In this document: piece after piece, positions 1 through 7,170 of the stretch
Layout: every line of letters starts with the position of its first letter
Numbering within the stretch: the first letter of the stretch is position 1
DNA from: an uncultured Anaerococcus sp.
GTDB lineage: Bacteria > Bacillota > Clostridia > Tissierellales > Peptoniphilaceae
Direction: 5' to 3'
Assembly (NCBI GenBank): GCA_900550345.1
Contig: URRX01000048.1
Coordinates: forward strand, 1-9,459
DNA length: 9,459 nt
The notes under the pieces: generated by a model
Databases searched by the model: none
Seen by the model: only the letters and a program-made list of their open reading frames with translations
What the model was told of the DNA's origin: nothing
Translations under genes and position numbers: made by a program

Positions 1-1186
1 AAAAACTTATATCCAAAGGCAAATTTTTGTAAGAATTTAATCCTTGATCTAGATTCTCTTTTAAAATTTTTGATGATAGAAGATAAATTTTTGAACCTAT
101 TTTTGCATCTTTAAAGTCTTTTAATTCTAATTCTTGATCCTTTTTCAAATCTTTAGTCAAAGTTAAAGGAAGTTTTCTATTTTTTTCAGTTGTAACTTGA
201 AGAATTGATTCTTTTATCAAATTTGAATTTGCTTTAAAATATTTTTTATTACCTTTTTTATAAACTTCACCAATTTCTCTATGTTTATTTTCATTTTCAA
301 GGGCAAGATATGATGATTTTTGTCCGAAAATAAATCCCTTTGTATAAGACCTATTTGAAATATCTCTTAATTGGTCTTTATCATAATAATCATCGTAGAT
401 TTTTTCCCTATAATTTTTTACAGTATTATAAACATAATCATCAGTTTTCATACGTCCTTCAATTTTTAAAGAATCTACTCCAACTTCTATTAGCTTATCG
501 ATATTATCAATTGTTGAAAGATCTTTCATTGAAAGATAATAATCTTCACCCAAAATTTTACCGTCATTGATAAGCTTATATTTTTTTCTACAAATTCCAG
601 CACATCTTCCTCTATTAGCAGATCTTTTACCAAGATATGAAGATAATAAACATTCTCCAGAAAAAGATACACATAAAGAGCCATGAACGAAAACTTCTGT
701 ATCAATATCTAATTTACAAATTTTTTCTATCTCATCAATCTCAGTTTCTCTTGCAACAACTACCCTATCAAAACCAAGATTTTTGGCAGTAAGAGCCCCA
801 TCATAATCTTTTATTGCCATTTGCGTTGAAGCATGAAATTCTAATCTATGGTTTGCTTTCTTATTTATGTCTTTTAGCAAAGAATATAGGCCAATATCTT
901 GAATTAAAATAGCATCAGCACCATATTCAAAAAGTTTTTCAATATAAAAAATCGCCTTATCAATTTCTTCATCTTTTATAAGAGTATTTATAGTTATAAA
1001 AACTTTTCTATCAAACAAGTGGATATAATCAATTACTTCTTCAATATTATCTAAGGAGAAATTTTTGGCATAAGCTCTTGCACCAAAATCATCCAAGGCA
1101 AGATAAAAACTGCAAGCCCCTGCAGAAATCCCTGCATCAAGCATAGATCTTTTTCCAACAGGAGCTAATATTTCAACATTTTTCAT
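1..1186 (-). CDS. U32 family protein ("peptidase U32"; RlhA/TrhP-type RNA hydroxylase), C-terminus cut by window edge
   Basis: The gene starts with ATG at 1186 and stays open to base 1, so about 395 residues are visible and the C-terminus is missing. Residues 164-182 match the U32 family signature (E-x-F-x2-G-S-L-C-x4-G-x-C-x-L-S). Cys172 and Cys179 are followed by Cys195 and Cys199 (RGRCAGICR), the four cysteines expected to hold an iron-sulfur cluster. SLKIEGRMK at about 239-247 is also typical. Family members are usually annotated as collagenase-like peptidases. The characterised bacterial ones (TrhP/YegQ on tRNA U34, RlhA/YdcP on 23S rRNA) instead take part in prephenate-dependent RNA hydroxylation, so I prefer an RNA-modification role. 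The stretch after about residue 300 suggests the long RlhA-like form with a DUF3656-type insert, but that part is truncated. The ATG overlaps the zapA stop by one base (TAATG), which implies translational coupling. It is the last visible gene of the pheST operon. Which RNA it modifies is not known. Confidence 0.85.
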   Translation of the reverse strand, partial: MKNVEILAPVGKRSMLDAGISAGACSFYLALDDFGARAYAKNFSLDNIEEVIDYIHLFDRKVFITINTLIKDEEIDKAIFYIEKLFEYGADAILIQDIGLYSLLKDINKKANHRLEFHASTQMAIKDYDGALTAKNLGFDRVVVARETEIDEIEKICKLDIDTEVFVHGSLCVSFSGECLLSSYLGKRSANRGRCAGICRKKYKLINDGKILGEDYYLSMKDLSTIDNIDKLIEVGVDSLKIEGRMKTDDYVYNTVKNYREKIYDDYYDKDQLRDISNRSYTKGFIFGQKSSYLALENENKHREIGEVYKKGNKKYFKANSNLIKESILQVTTEKNRKLPLTLTKDLKKDQELELKDFKDAKIGSKIYLLSSKILKENLDQGLNSYKNLPLDISF

Positions 1187-1710
1187 TACAAGTTTCCCTT
1201 CAAATCTTCATTTTCTTTTTGAAGATCAAGATTTTCTTCTTGTAACTTGGTCAAATTTTCTCTAAGTTTTTTTAGATTTTCATCTTTCGACTTATTAATT
1301 TTATTTTTATTATCAATTTCTGCATTTAGTCTATTAATAGTAGAATTTAAGCCATCAATTTTTTTCATAGATTCCATAAAATCTTTTTTAGACTTTTCAA
1401 AATCATCTTTTGTAATTTTATTTTCTTCTTCTAATTTCTCGTAAGCTTCTTTTATTTTAGGATAATTTTCAATAGGATCTTTAGCTTTTTCTCTTAACTT
1501 TTTGTGCTTGATTAAAATCCTATACATTTCATCAGCAATATTTACTGAAGCTAAAACAAGTTGGTTCTCACGAGTTAATTTATCATTATCAATTTCTCGA
1601 ATTTTTTTATCAACATAAGCTGCAATTTGCTCAATCTCATTTTTTTCTTGATCACTTACCAAAGTGTAGTCCATGCCAGCAATATTAACAACAATTTTAT
1701 TATCTGCCAC
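1186..1710 (-). CDS. zapA: Cell division protein ZapA, long coiled-coil form
   Basis: ZapA binds FtsZ and helps bundle its filaments at the division ring. The first ~95 residues carry the ZapA fold: the N-terminal strand region VVNIAGMDYTLVSDQE, then a helix with IAAYVDKKIREI and a long helix containing ENQLVLASVNIADEMY. From about residue 75 to the end (174) the protein is highly charged and rich in Lys, Glu, Asn and Leu with heptad-like spacing, so a long coiled coil is likely. Short ZapA proteins are about 85-110 residues, so this one has an extended tail. The start is GTG at 1710, chosen because AGGAG lies five bases upstream and no better ATG exists. That AGGAG overlaps the pheT stop codon. 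The stop overlaps the ATG of the U32 gene by one base. It sits directly downstream of pheT and is expected to share the Phe T-box-controlled transcript. Confidence 0.88.
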   Translation of the reverse strand: MADNKIVVNIAGMDYTLVSDQEKNEIEQIAAYVDKKIREIDNDKLTRENQLVLASVNIADEMYRILIKHKKLREKAKDPIENYPKIKEAYEKLEEENKITKDDFEKSKKDFMESMKKIDGLNSTINRLNAEIDNKNKINKSKDENLKKLRENLTKLQEENLDLQKENEDLKGNL

Positions 1711-1718
1711 TTTAACTC

Positions 1719-4097
1719 CTAACTACGCAAGTTTATATTTTCCTTACTTAAATCTTCTAAAAATTCTTTTTCAACTTTTTCAACTTCTTCATCTTTCAAG
1801 GTTGCATCTTTTTTACCATAAGCTACCTTATAAGAAATAGATTTTTTGCCTTCTTCTATTTGATCTCCTGTATAGATATCAAATATTTCTATATTTCTTA
1901 CCAAACCATCAGCTTTTTCAATAATCTTATCTTCAATACTTTGACTTTCTACATTTCTATCACAAGTAAATGAATAATCACGAAGAATTGATGGGAATTT
2001 TGAAAGAGCTTTGTATTTAATTTGGTCTATTTTTTTATCCTTGATCATAGAAAGATCAATTTCTAAAGCTAGGGCAGGATTTTTAATTTTAAATTCTTCC
2101 ATAACTTGATAAGAAATTTGTCCCATAATACCAATCTTCTCTCCATCAAGATAAATATTTGCACATCTTCCTGGGTGGAAAGTTTTGATATTTTCTTCAG
2201 TTTCAAATCTAAATCCTCTAAATCCAGTTTTATTCATTGCCTTTGCAAAGAAATCTTTCAAATCATAGAAAGAATAATCTCCATAAAGCCCCATAGTCAA
2301 GTATTGTTTTTCTTCTGGAAGATCAGAGCCATCTTTTATAAAGGCTGTACCAATTTCATAAAACCTTAAATCTTTTTGTTTTTTAGCAATATTTTTTGAA
2401 AAAGTATCTAACATATTAGAAAGAAGAGTTGTTCTCATTACAGAATAATCTTCTCCCAAAGGATTAATTATTTTTATATAGTCTCTTAATTTTGAATCTT
2501 CATCAACCAATAATTTGTCATAATCTCTTGGAGAAATAAATGAATATGTTGTAATTTCTGAGAATTTTTGTCCAAATAAATTATTTTTTAATTCATCTTT
2601 TAAAAGTCTCATAGGAGTTTTCTCTCCCCTTTGTAAAGATGAATAAAGAGCTTTAGATTCGATTTTTCCCATTCCATAAAGTCTTGCAACTTCTTCAATT
2701 AAATCTGCTTCTATTGAAATATCCATCCTAAAATCAGGAATTTTTGCTTCAATTGTGTCATCATCAATATCCTTAATTTCAAATTCTAAAGCTTTTAGAT
2801 AAGAAATCGCCTCATTTTTAGAAAATTCTCTACCACATAATGAATTTAATCTAGAAATTCTAAGTTTAACTTTATTTTCTGGACTTTCTTTTATTCCTTC
2901 ATCAAAATGATCTTCCAAAACTTGACCAATTCCAAGATCTGTAATAAGTTTCATAGCTCTTTTTGATGCAAAATCTGCATTTTCTACAGAAATTTCTTTT
3001 TCAAATCTTGATGAAGCCTCGCTTCTTAAATTTAAAAATTTAGAAGATTTTCTAATATTATCTGAATCAAAATTTGCAGCTTCTAAAAGGATAGTTTTTG
3101 TATTTTCTGTAATTTCGCTATCCATTGATCCCATAATTCCACCAAGACCAATAGCCTCTTTTCCGTCAGCTATTACCAAAACTTCTTCATTTAATTTTCT
3201 TTCTTCACCATCAAGAGTTTTGATAATTTCGCCTTCATTTGCATCTCTTACTATAATTTTTCTATCATGTAAAGTTTCAAGATCATAAGCGTGAAGAGGT
3301 TGACCTGTTTCAAGCATTACAAAGTTTGTAATATCTACAACATTATTTACAGGTCTCATTCCAGCAAGCATCAAGCAATTTTTAAGCCATTGAGGAGATT
3401 CACCAACTTTTACATTTTTAATAATTCTTCCAGTAAATCTTTTACAATTTTTAGATTTTATTTCTATACCATTAAAATAGTTATCTTTTTTATCAGAAAC
3501 TGTTGGATATTCTAATGATGGATAAGTAATTTTTTTATCAAAGGATGCAGCAGATTCTCTTGCCATTCCAATAATTGAAAGACAATCAGGTCTATTTGGA
3601 GTAATTTCATACTCAATTACTGGAGTATTTGAAAATAAAACTTCTACTGCTGGTGTTCCTGGCTTAAATTTTCCAGATAAAACTATAACTCCGTCTTTTG
3701 ATTTTTTTTCAATAACTGAATCATCATAGCCTATTTCTTTATATGATGTAAGCATACCTTGACTAACTATTCCAAAAAATTCGTGATCATCAATTTTTTG
3801 TCCGTTAATTTCTGATCCTGATCTAATTACTATTAGATAATCTCCTTCTTTTGTATTTTTTGCAGAAGTTACTATAGTAATTTCTTCTCCAACATCAATT
3901 GTTAGGACAAATAATTTATCTGCATTTGGGTGTTTTTCTTGCTTTAATACTTTTCCTACAACAAGTCCATCAAGTTTATCAGAAATAAAATTAACACTTT
4001 CAACGTGGGATCCTGTTTCTGATAGTCTATCTGTAATTGTTTTTAAATCTTCGTCTAATTTTATATAATCATTTTGCCAAATTAAAGGTACTAACAT
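1719..4097 (-). CDS. pheT: Phenylalanine--tRNA ligase beta subunit
   Basis: This is the beta subunit of the cytoplasmic alpha2-beta2 enzyme that charges tRNA-Phe with phenylalanine. At 792 residues it has the normal bacterial length. Domains in order: an N-terminal tRNA-binding OB fold (about 40-150, with VVGKV and HPNADKL at 56-62); the B1/B3-B4 region with NRPDCLSIIGMARE (168-181), RPVNNVVDITNFV (248-260) and GQPLHAYD (265-272), which holds the Tyr-Phe editing site in the family; RSEASSRFEK at 358-367; a B5 DNA-binding-like domain (about 410-480); a catalytic-like core (about 480-690, with MRTTLLSNML); and a C-terminal ferredoxin-fold anticodon-binding domain (about 700-792). The family GGxMGG motif reads GGIMGS here, a mild change. 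The ATG at 4097 has TAGGAGG four bases upstream, and this site contains the pheS stop codon, so the two genes are tightly coupled. Confidence 0.97.
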   Translation of the reverse strand: MLVPLIWQNDYIKLDEDLKTITDRLSETGSHVESVNFISDKLDGLVVGKVLKQEKHPNADKLFVLTIDVGEEITIVTSAKNTKEGDYLIVIRSGSEINGQKIDDHEFFGIVSQGMLTSYKEIGYDDSVIEKKSKDGVIVLSGKFKPGTPAVEVLFSNTPVIEYEITPNRPDCLSIIGMARESAASFDKKITYPSLEYPTVSDKKDNYFNGIEIKSKNCKRFTGRIIKNVKVGESPQWLKNCLMLAGMRPVNNVVDITNFVMLETGQPLHAYDLETLHDRKIIVRDANEGEIIKTLDGEERKLNEEVLVIADGKEAIGLGGIMGSMDSEITENTKTILLEAANFDSDNIRKSSKFLNLRSEASSRFEKEISVENADFASKRAMKLITDLGIGQVLEDHFDEGIKESPENKVKLRISRLNSLCGREFSKNEAISYLKALEFEIKDIDDDTIEAKIPDFRMDISIEADLIEEVARLYGMGKIESKALYSSLQRGEKTPMRLLKDELKNNLFGQKFSEITTYSFISPRDYDKLLVDEDSKLRDYIKIINPLGEDYSVMRTTLLSNMLDTFSKNIAKKQKDLRFYEIGTAFIKDGSDLPEEKQYLTMGLYGDYSFYDLKDFFAKAMNKTGFRGFRFETEENIKTFHPGRCANIYLDGEKIGIMGQISYQVMEEFKIKNPALALEIDLSMIKDKKIDQIKYKALSKFPSILRDYSFTCDRNVESQSIEDKIIEKADGLVRNIEIFDIYTGDQIEEGKKSISYKVAYGKKDATLKDEEVEKVEKEFLEDLSKENINLRS

Positions 4098-4105
4098 ATT
4101 TCCTC

Positions 4106-5128
4106 CTAGAATTGTTCAATAAATCTTTTATCATTATCAAATAGTAATCTAATATCATCTAGTCCATATTTAACCATGGCAATTCTATCAACTCCAAGAC
4201 CAAAAGCAAAACCAGTATATTTTTCACTATCTATTCCACAATTTTCGAGTACATTTGCATGGACCATTCCTCCACCCAAAAGTTCCATTGACCAACCAGT
4301 ATTTGAACAAGCAGGACAGCCCTTACCTCCACAAACTGGACAAGTTACATCAACTTCCAAAGATGGTTCAGTAAATGGGAAATGATGAGGGCGATAGCGC
4401 ATTTTTATTTCATCTCCAAACATTTCTTTTATAAAAGTTTCAAGGGTTGCTTTTAAATTTGCTATTGATACATTTTCATCTACAACCAAACATTCTAATT
4501 GGTGAAACATTGGTGAGTGAGTTGCATCAACTTCATCATTTCTAAAAACTCTTCCAGCAGAAACCATTTTTATAGGAAGTTTTCCTTCATTCATCACACG
4601 AATTTGCATACTTGATGTATGAGGACGAAGAAGAGTATTTTCATTTATATAAAATGTATCGGACAAAGATCTAGATGGGTGATTTTTTGGTGAATTTAAA
4701 TCATCAAAAACATTTTTTACTGTATCAATTTCTGGTCCTTCTACCACATCAAATCCCATATTTTGGAAAATTTCTTCTAGTTCTGCCATAGTTTTATTTA
4801 TTACTGACATATGACCACTAGAATAAAGGTCAAAATTTGCAGTTACATCTATTTTTTCTTCTTTTATTTTTTTATCAAGAAGAATTTTTTTGATTTCTTC
4901 TTTTCTATCTTCAAGTTTATTTTCTACTTCTTTTGAAGTTTGATTTATTAATTTTCCTGCCATTGGTTTTTGATCGTTTGGTAATTTTGAAATATTTTTC
5001 TTTAATGATGTTATTTCACCTTTTTTACCAAGATATTTAACTCTTAAATCATCAAGAGATTTTAAATCTTCGCTTTTTTCAATAGCCTCGCTTGCATCTT
5101 TGACTAAGGCTTGTAATTGTTCTTTCAT
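4106..5128 (-). CDS. pheS: Phenylalanine--tRNA ligase alpha subunit
   Basis: This is the catalytic class II subunit of phenylalanyl-tRNA synthetase, which makes Phe-AMP and transfers Phe to tRNA-Phe. At 340 residues it is full length. The N-terminal ~90 residues form the charged coiled-coil arm that contacts tRNA. Class II motif 2 is seen as GRVFRNDEVDATHSPMFHQLE (192-212, Arg194/Arg197), and motif 3 as GLGVDRIAM (310-318). FAFG at 307-310 places Ala308 at the position of E. coli PheS Ala294, the residue that sets the size of the amino-acid pocket, so normal Phe selectivity is expected. Cys263, 266, 271 and 274 form the CxxC-x4-CxxC cluster common in Gram-positive PheS. The ATG at 5128 is preceded by AAAGGAG. 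The stop TAG forms part of the pheT ribosome binding site. Expression should be controlled by the T-box leader directly upstream. Confidence 0.98.
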   Translation of the reverse strand: MKEQLQALVKDASEAIEKSEDLKSLDDLRVKYLGKKGEITSLKKNISKLPNDQKPMAGKLINQTSKEVENKLEDRKEEIKKILLDKKIKEEKIDVTANFDLYSSGHMSVINKTMAELEEIFQNMGFDVVEGPEIDTVKNVFDDLNSPKNHPSRSLSDTFYINENTLLRPHTSSMQIRVMNEGKLPIKMVSAGRVFRNDEVDATHSPMFHQLECLVVDENVSIANLKATLETFIKEMFGDEIKMRYRPHHFPFTEPSLEVDVTCPVCGGKGCPACSNTGWSMELLGGGMVHANVLENCGIDSEKYTGFAFGLGVDRIAMVKYGLDDIRLLFDNDKRFIEQF

Positions 5129-5152
5129 TTTTTCTCCTTTAAATTTTGGTAC

Positions 5153-5178
5153 AAAAAAACTGCCCTATAAAAGGACAG
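5153..5178 (-). terminator. Rho-independent terminator of the T-box leader
   Basis: On the minus strand CTGTCC (5178-5173) pairs with GGGCAG (5165-5160) across a seven-base loop, followed by seven U (5159-5153). The stem has one G-U pair. Its 5' arm is the same stretch that the T-box antiterminator uses, so this is a conditional terminator. It is also the first good terminator downstream of the infC-rpmI-rplT-trmH genes and probably ends their transcript too. Confidence 0.9.
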
Positions 5179-5328
5179 ACTTATCTGCGGTACCACCTAA
5201 TTTGATTATTTAATCCACTCAAAAATTATAACGCATAACCGTCTCAACTACTTAATTCGTATCGAAGCTAGGCGGTGAATTTCTATACCGTTACAAGGTG
5301 GCCTCTCATCATCTACCACTTGCTTTAC
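5153..5328 (-). ncRNA. T-box riboswitch leader of pheST (tRNA-Phe sensing)
   Basis: The transcript between the putative promoter and pheS carries the T-box core AGGTGGTACCGCAG at 5185-5198. The antiterminator can be drawn directly. Helix A1 is AGG (5198-5196) with CCU (5174-5172). The seven-base bulge is UGGUACC (5195-5189). Helix A2 is GCAGA (5188-5184) with UCUGU (5179-5175), closed by a UAAG loop. The UGGU bulge would pair with the ACCA end of an uncharged tRNA with discriminator A, as tRNA-Phe has. The A1 and A2 3' strands overlap the 5' arm of the terminator, so the two folds exclude each other. The upstream part contains GATGATGAGAGG and the segment GACGGTTATGCGTT...GAGTGG often seen in such leaders. 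A UUC at 5266-5264 is my best candidate for the Phe specifier codon; another UUC lies at 5279-5277. Stem I is rather short and I could not fold it with certainty. Confidence 0.9.
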
Positions 5329-5334
5329 TTGAAT

Positions 5335-5364
5335 AGTATAGCTTTTATCCGCTTTGGCTAAAAT
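5335..5364 (-). promoter_or_regulatory. Putative promoter for the pheST T-box transcript
   Basis: A TATACT -10 element (5340-5335, five of six consensus bases) lies just after the stop codon of the upstream methyltransferase gene. It would start transcription near 5328, a few bases before the T-box stem I. No good -35 hexamer is seen at 16-18 bases spacing (the best is TTTTAG, inside the coding end), so the call is tentative. Reading through from the infC promoter is the alternative source of this transcript. Confidence 0.45.
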
Positions 5365-6076
5365 TATTCATAAGTATTGATGCAGCTATTGCTGCATTTA
5401 ATGATTCAATTTTACCATCCATTTTTATGGATACAAAATCATCTGACAAATCTTTTAAAGATTCGCTTATTCCATTAGCCTCGTTTCCTATAGCTAATAT
5501 TATTTTATCATAAGATTTAAATTTTTCTACTGATTTTCCATTCATATCAGCCAAAATCAGCTTATAGTTTTTATTAATTAAATCTTTTATATCTTCTAAT
5601 TCTAAATCAATAAAATTCAACCTAAAAATAGATCCCATGCTAGCCCTTATTGTTTTTTCATTGTATAAATCTACACAATTATTTAGAAAAATTATATCCT
5701 TAAATGAAAAGGCCTCAGCACTTCTTATTATTGTACCAAGATTTCCAGGATCTTGCATATGATCTAAAAGTAATACCTTATTAGAAGAAATTTCCTTTTT
5801 ATCTTTCATTTTTATAACAGCTGAAACTCCCTCAGGATTTTCAAGCAAAGATAGTTTATCAAATAAATTATTTGAAAAAACTATCTTTTTAAAATCTGTT
5901 TTGTAATCTTTCATATCTTCATTTACAAAAACAAATTCACATTCAAAATCTTCTGGAATTTGGTCAACTATTTTTATAGATTCTACTATGAAAGATTTAA
6001 ATTTTTTTCTATATTTCTTCTTTTTAAGTTTATTTATATACTTGTATTTTTCGTTAGATTCTGATTTTATTATCAT
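5345..6076 (-). CDS. TrmH/SpoU family RNA 2'-O-methyltransferase (YsgA-like)
   Basis: The 243-residue protein belongs to the SPOUT superfamily, which uses S-adenosylmethionine to methylate ribose 2'-OH groups in rRNA or tRNA. The N-terminal ~90 residues fit the small substrate-binding (L30e-like) domain, with RKKFKSFIVESIKIV at 23-37. The catalytic trefoil-knot domain follows: motif 1 DPGNLGTIIRSAEAF (109-123, Asn112 and catalytic Arg118), RASMGSIFRL (144-153), motif 2 LAIGNEANGIS (194-204) and motif 3 IKMDGKIESLNAAIAAS (217-233). Its ATG overlaps the rplT stop by one base (TAATG), so it is coupled to the ribosomal protein operon. In Bacillus subtilis a related gene, ysgA, also sits just upstream of pheS. 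The target nucleotide is unknown. An rRNA target is plausible given the neighbours, but this is inference. Confidence 0.92.
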   Translation of the reverse strand: MIIKSESNEKYKYINKLKKKKYRKKFKSFIVESIKIVDQIPEDFECEFVFVNEDMKDYKTDFKKIVFSNNLFDKLSLLENPEGVSAVIKMKDKKEISSNKVLLLDHMQDPGNLGTIIRSAEAFSFKDIIFLNNCVDLYNEKTIRASMGSIFRLNFIDLELEDIKDLINKNYKLILADMNGKSVEKFKSYDKIILAIGNEANGISESLKDLSDDFVSIKMDGKIESLNAAIAASILMNNFSQSG

Positions 6077-6429
6077 TAAGCTGCTTGGTTAGCAATCTCT
6101 ACTAATTTTGTAAATTCTTCTGGGTTTGATACAGCAATTTCTGCAAGCATTTTTCTGTTTATATCAATGTTTGCTTTTTTAAGATTTCCCATTAATTTAG
6201 AATAGCTTGTTCCATTTGCTCTTGCTGCTGCATTTATTCTTGCAATCCATAATTTTCTGAAATCTCTTTTTCTTCTTTTTCTACCAATAAAAGCATATTG
6301 TAAAGATTTCATTACTGCTTGGTTTGCAGTTTTGAAAAGTAATGATTTTGAACCGTAGTAACCTTTAGCTTGTTTAAGAACTTTTTTATGTCTTTTTTTT
6401 GCGTTTAATGCTCTTTTTACTCTTGCCAT
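6076..6429 (-). CDS. rplT: 50S ribosomal protein bL20
   Basis: bL20 is a 23S rRNA-binding protein needed early in assembly of the large subunit. The 117 residues match the family over the full length: basic N-terminal helix [25 protein letters not shown] region, [19 protein letters not shown], then [18 protein letters not shown] and a C-terminal globular half that ends near SNPEEF. The ATG at 6429 follows AGGAGG with six bases spacing. The gene is third in the infC-rpmI-rplT order conserved in bacteria. In Firmicutes bL20 represses this operon by binding the infC leader, whose C-terminal-domain target mimics the rRNA site. Its stop shares a base with the start of the methyltransferase gene. 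Confidence 0.98.
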   Translation of the reverse strand: MARVKRALNAKKRHKKVLKQAKGYYGSKSLLFKTANQAVMKSLQYAFIGRKRRKRDFRKLWIARINAAARANGTSYSKLMGNLKKANIDINRKMLAEIAVSNPEEFTKLVEIANQAA

Positions 6430-6441
6430 TATGTCCTCCTA

Positions 6442-6642
6442 TTAGATATTTAATAATCTTTTAATGTTTTTAGTATCACCTTTTGAAGCGATTGTAGATT
6501 TTCTTAATTTTCTTTTTCTTGCTGGTGTTTTCTTAGCTGTAAGGTGTCCTTTGTAAGCTTTATGTCTTTTTATTTTTCCACTGCCTGTTACTTTAAATCT
6601 TTTTGCAGCTGCTCTTTTTGTTTTGATTTTGTTCTTAGCCAT
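6442..6642 (-). CDS. rpmI: 50S ribosomal protein bL35
   Basis: This 66-residue, strongly basic protein of the large ribosomal subunit has the family pattern: [22 protein letters not shown] at the N-terminus, [17 protein letters not shown] in the middle, and [10 protein letters not shown] at the end. Length is normal for bL35 (about 64-66). The ATG at 6642 is preceded by AGGAGG with six bases spacing. The first bases of this binding site are the stop codon of infC, so bL35 translation is probably linked to infC. It lies between infC and rplT as in most bacteria. Confidence 0.98.
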   Translation of the reverse strand: MAKNKIKTKRAAAKRFKVTGSGKIKRHKAYKGHLTAKKTPARKRKLRKSTIASKGDTKNIKRLLNI

Positions 6643-6651
6643 TTTTTCCTC

Positions 6652-7170
6652 CTAATTTTCTTCGGTATTTGGTGAGATAAATAATACTAGTGATCTTCCT
6701 TCCATTGCTGGTTTCTTATCAACTTGTGCACAATCTCCAACAAATTCCATAAATTTATCTAATAAATCATATCCTAAGTTTTTATGACCCAATTCTCTAC
6801 CCTTAAATCTTACAGAAACTTTAACTTTGTCGCCATTGTTTAAAAATTTCTTTGTTTGATTTGCCTTTGTCGATAAATCATGATCTTCTATATTTAAGCT
6901 AAATCTTGTTTCTTTTGTTTGTGTTGTTTTTTGTTTTTTCTTATTTTCTTTAGCTTTTTTCTCTTGGTCGTATTTAAACTTTCCATAATCCATGATTCTT
7001 GCAACTGGTGGCTTAGCATTTGGTGACATTAATACTAGATCCAAATGTTTATCGAAAGCTCTATCCAAGGCTTCGTTTTTAGATACAACACCAATTTGTG
7101 ATCCATCTTCATCTATAAGTCTAAGCTTATTGTCTCTTATTTCCTCATTAATTTTTAAGTCTTTTATAAT
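6652..7170 (-). CDS. infC: Translation initiation factor IF-3 with ATT start codon
   Basis: IF3 binds the 30S subunit, checks start codon and initiator tRNA pairing, and prevents early 50S joining. I place the start at ATT (7170-7168), four bases after GGAGG (7179-7175), the same spacing as the pheT start. This gives 172 residues beginning (M)IKDLKINEEIRDNKLRLI, the usual IF3 length and N-terminus. The frame stays open further upstream to a TTG at 7218, but that start lies inside the terminator hairpin, and the in-frame ATG at 7191 follows the U tract without a binding site. The N-terminal domain (about 1-75) contains PPVARIMDYGKFKYDQEKK. A lysine-rich linker KAKENKKKQK follows. The C-terminal domain ends with KPAMEGRSLVLFISP. 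An AUU start is a known trait of infC that lets IF3 repress its own translation, as shown in E. coli. First gene of its operon. Confidence 0.93.
   Translation of the reverse strand: MIKDLKINEEIRDNKLRLIDEDGSQIGVVSKNEALDRAFDKHLDLVLMSPNAKPPVARIMDYGKFKYDQEKKAKENKKKQKTTQTKETRFSLNIEDHDLSTKANQTKKFLNNGDKVKVSVRFKGRELGHKNLGYDLLDKFMEFVGDCAQVDKKPAMEGRSLVLFISPNTEEN

Noticed and set aside
340..570. Plus-strand open frame inside the U32 gene
   Set aside because: It is antisense to a well-conserved coding region, has no ribosome binding site and no recognisable domain. The same holds for the other antisense frames within zapA, pheT, pheS, infC and the dehydrogenase gene.
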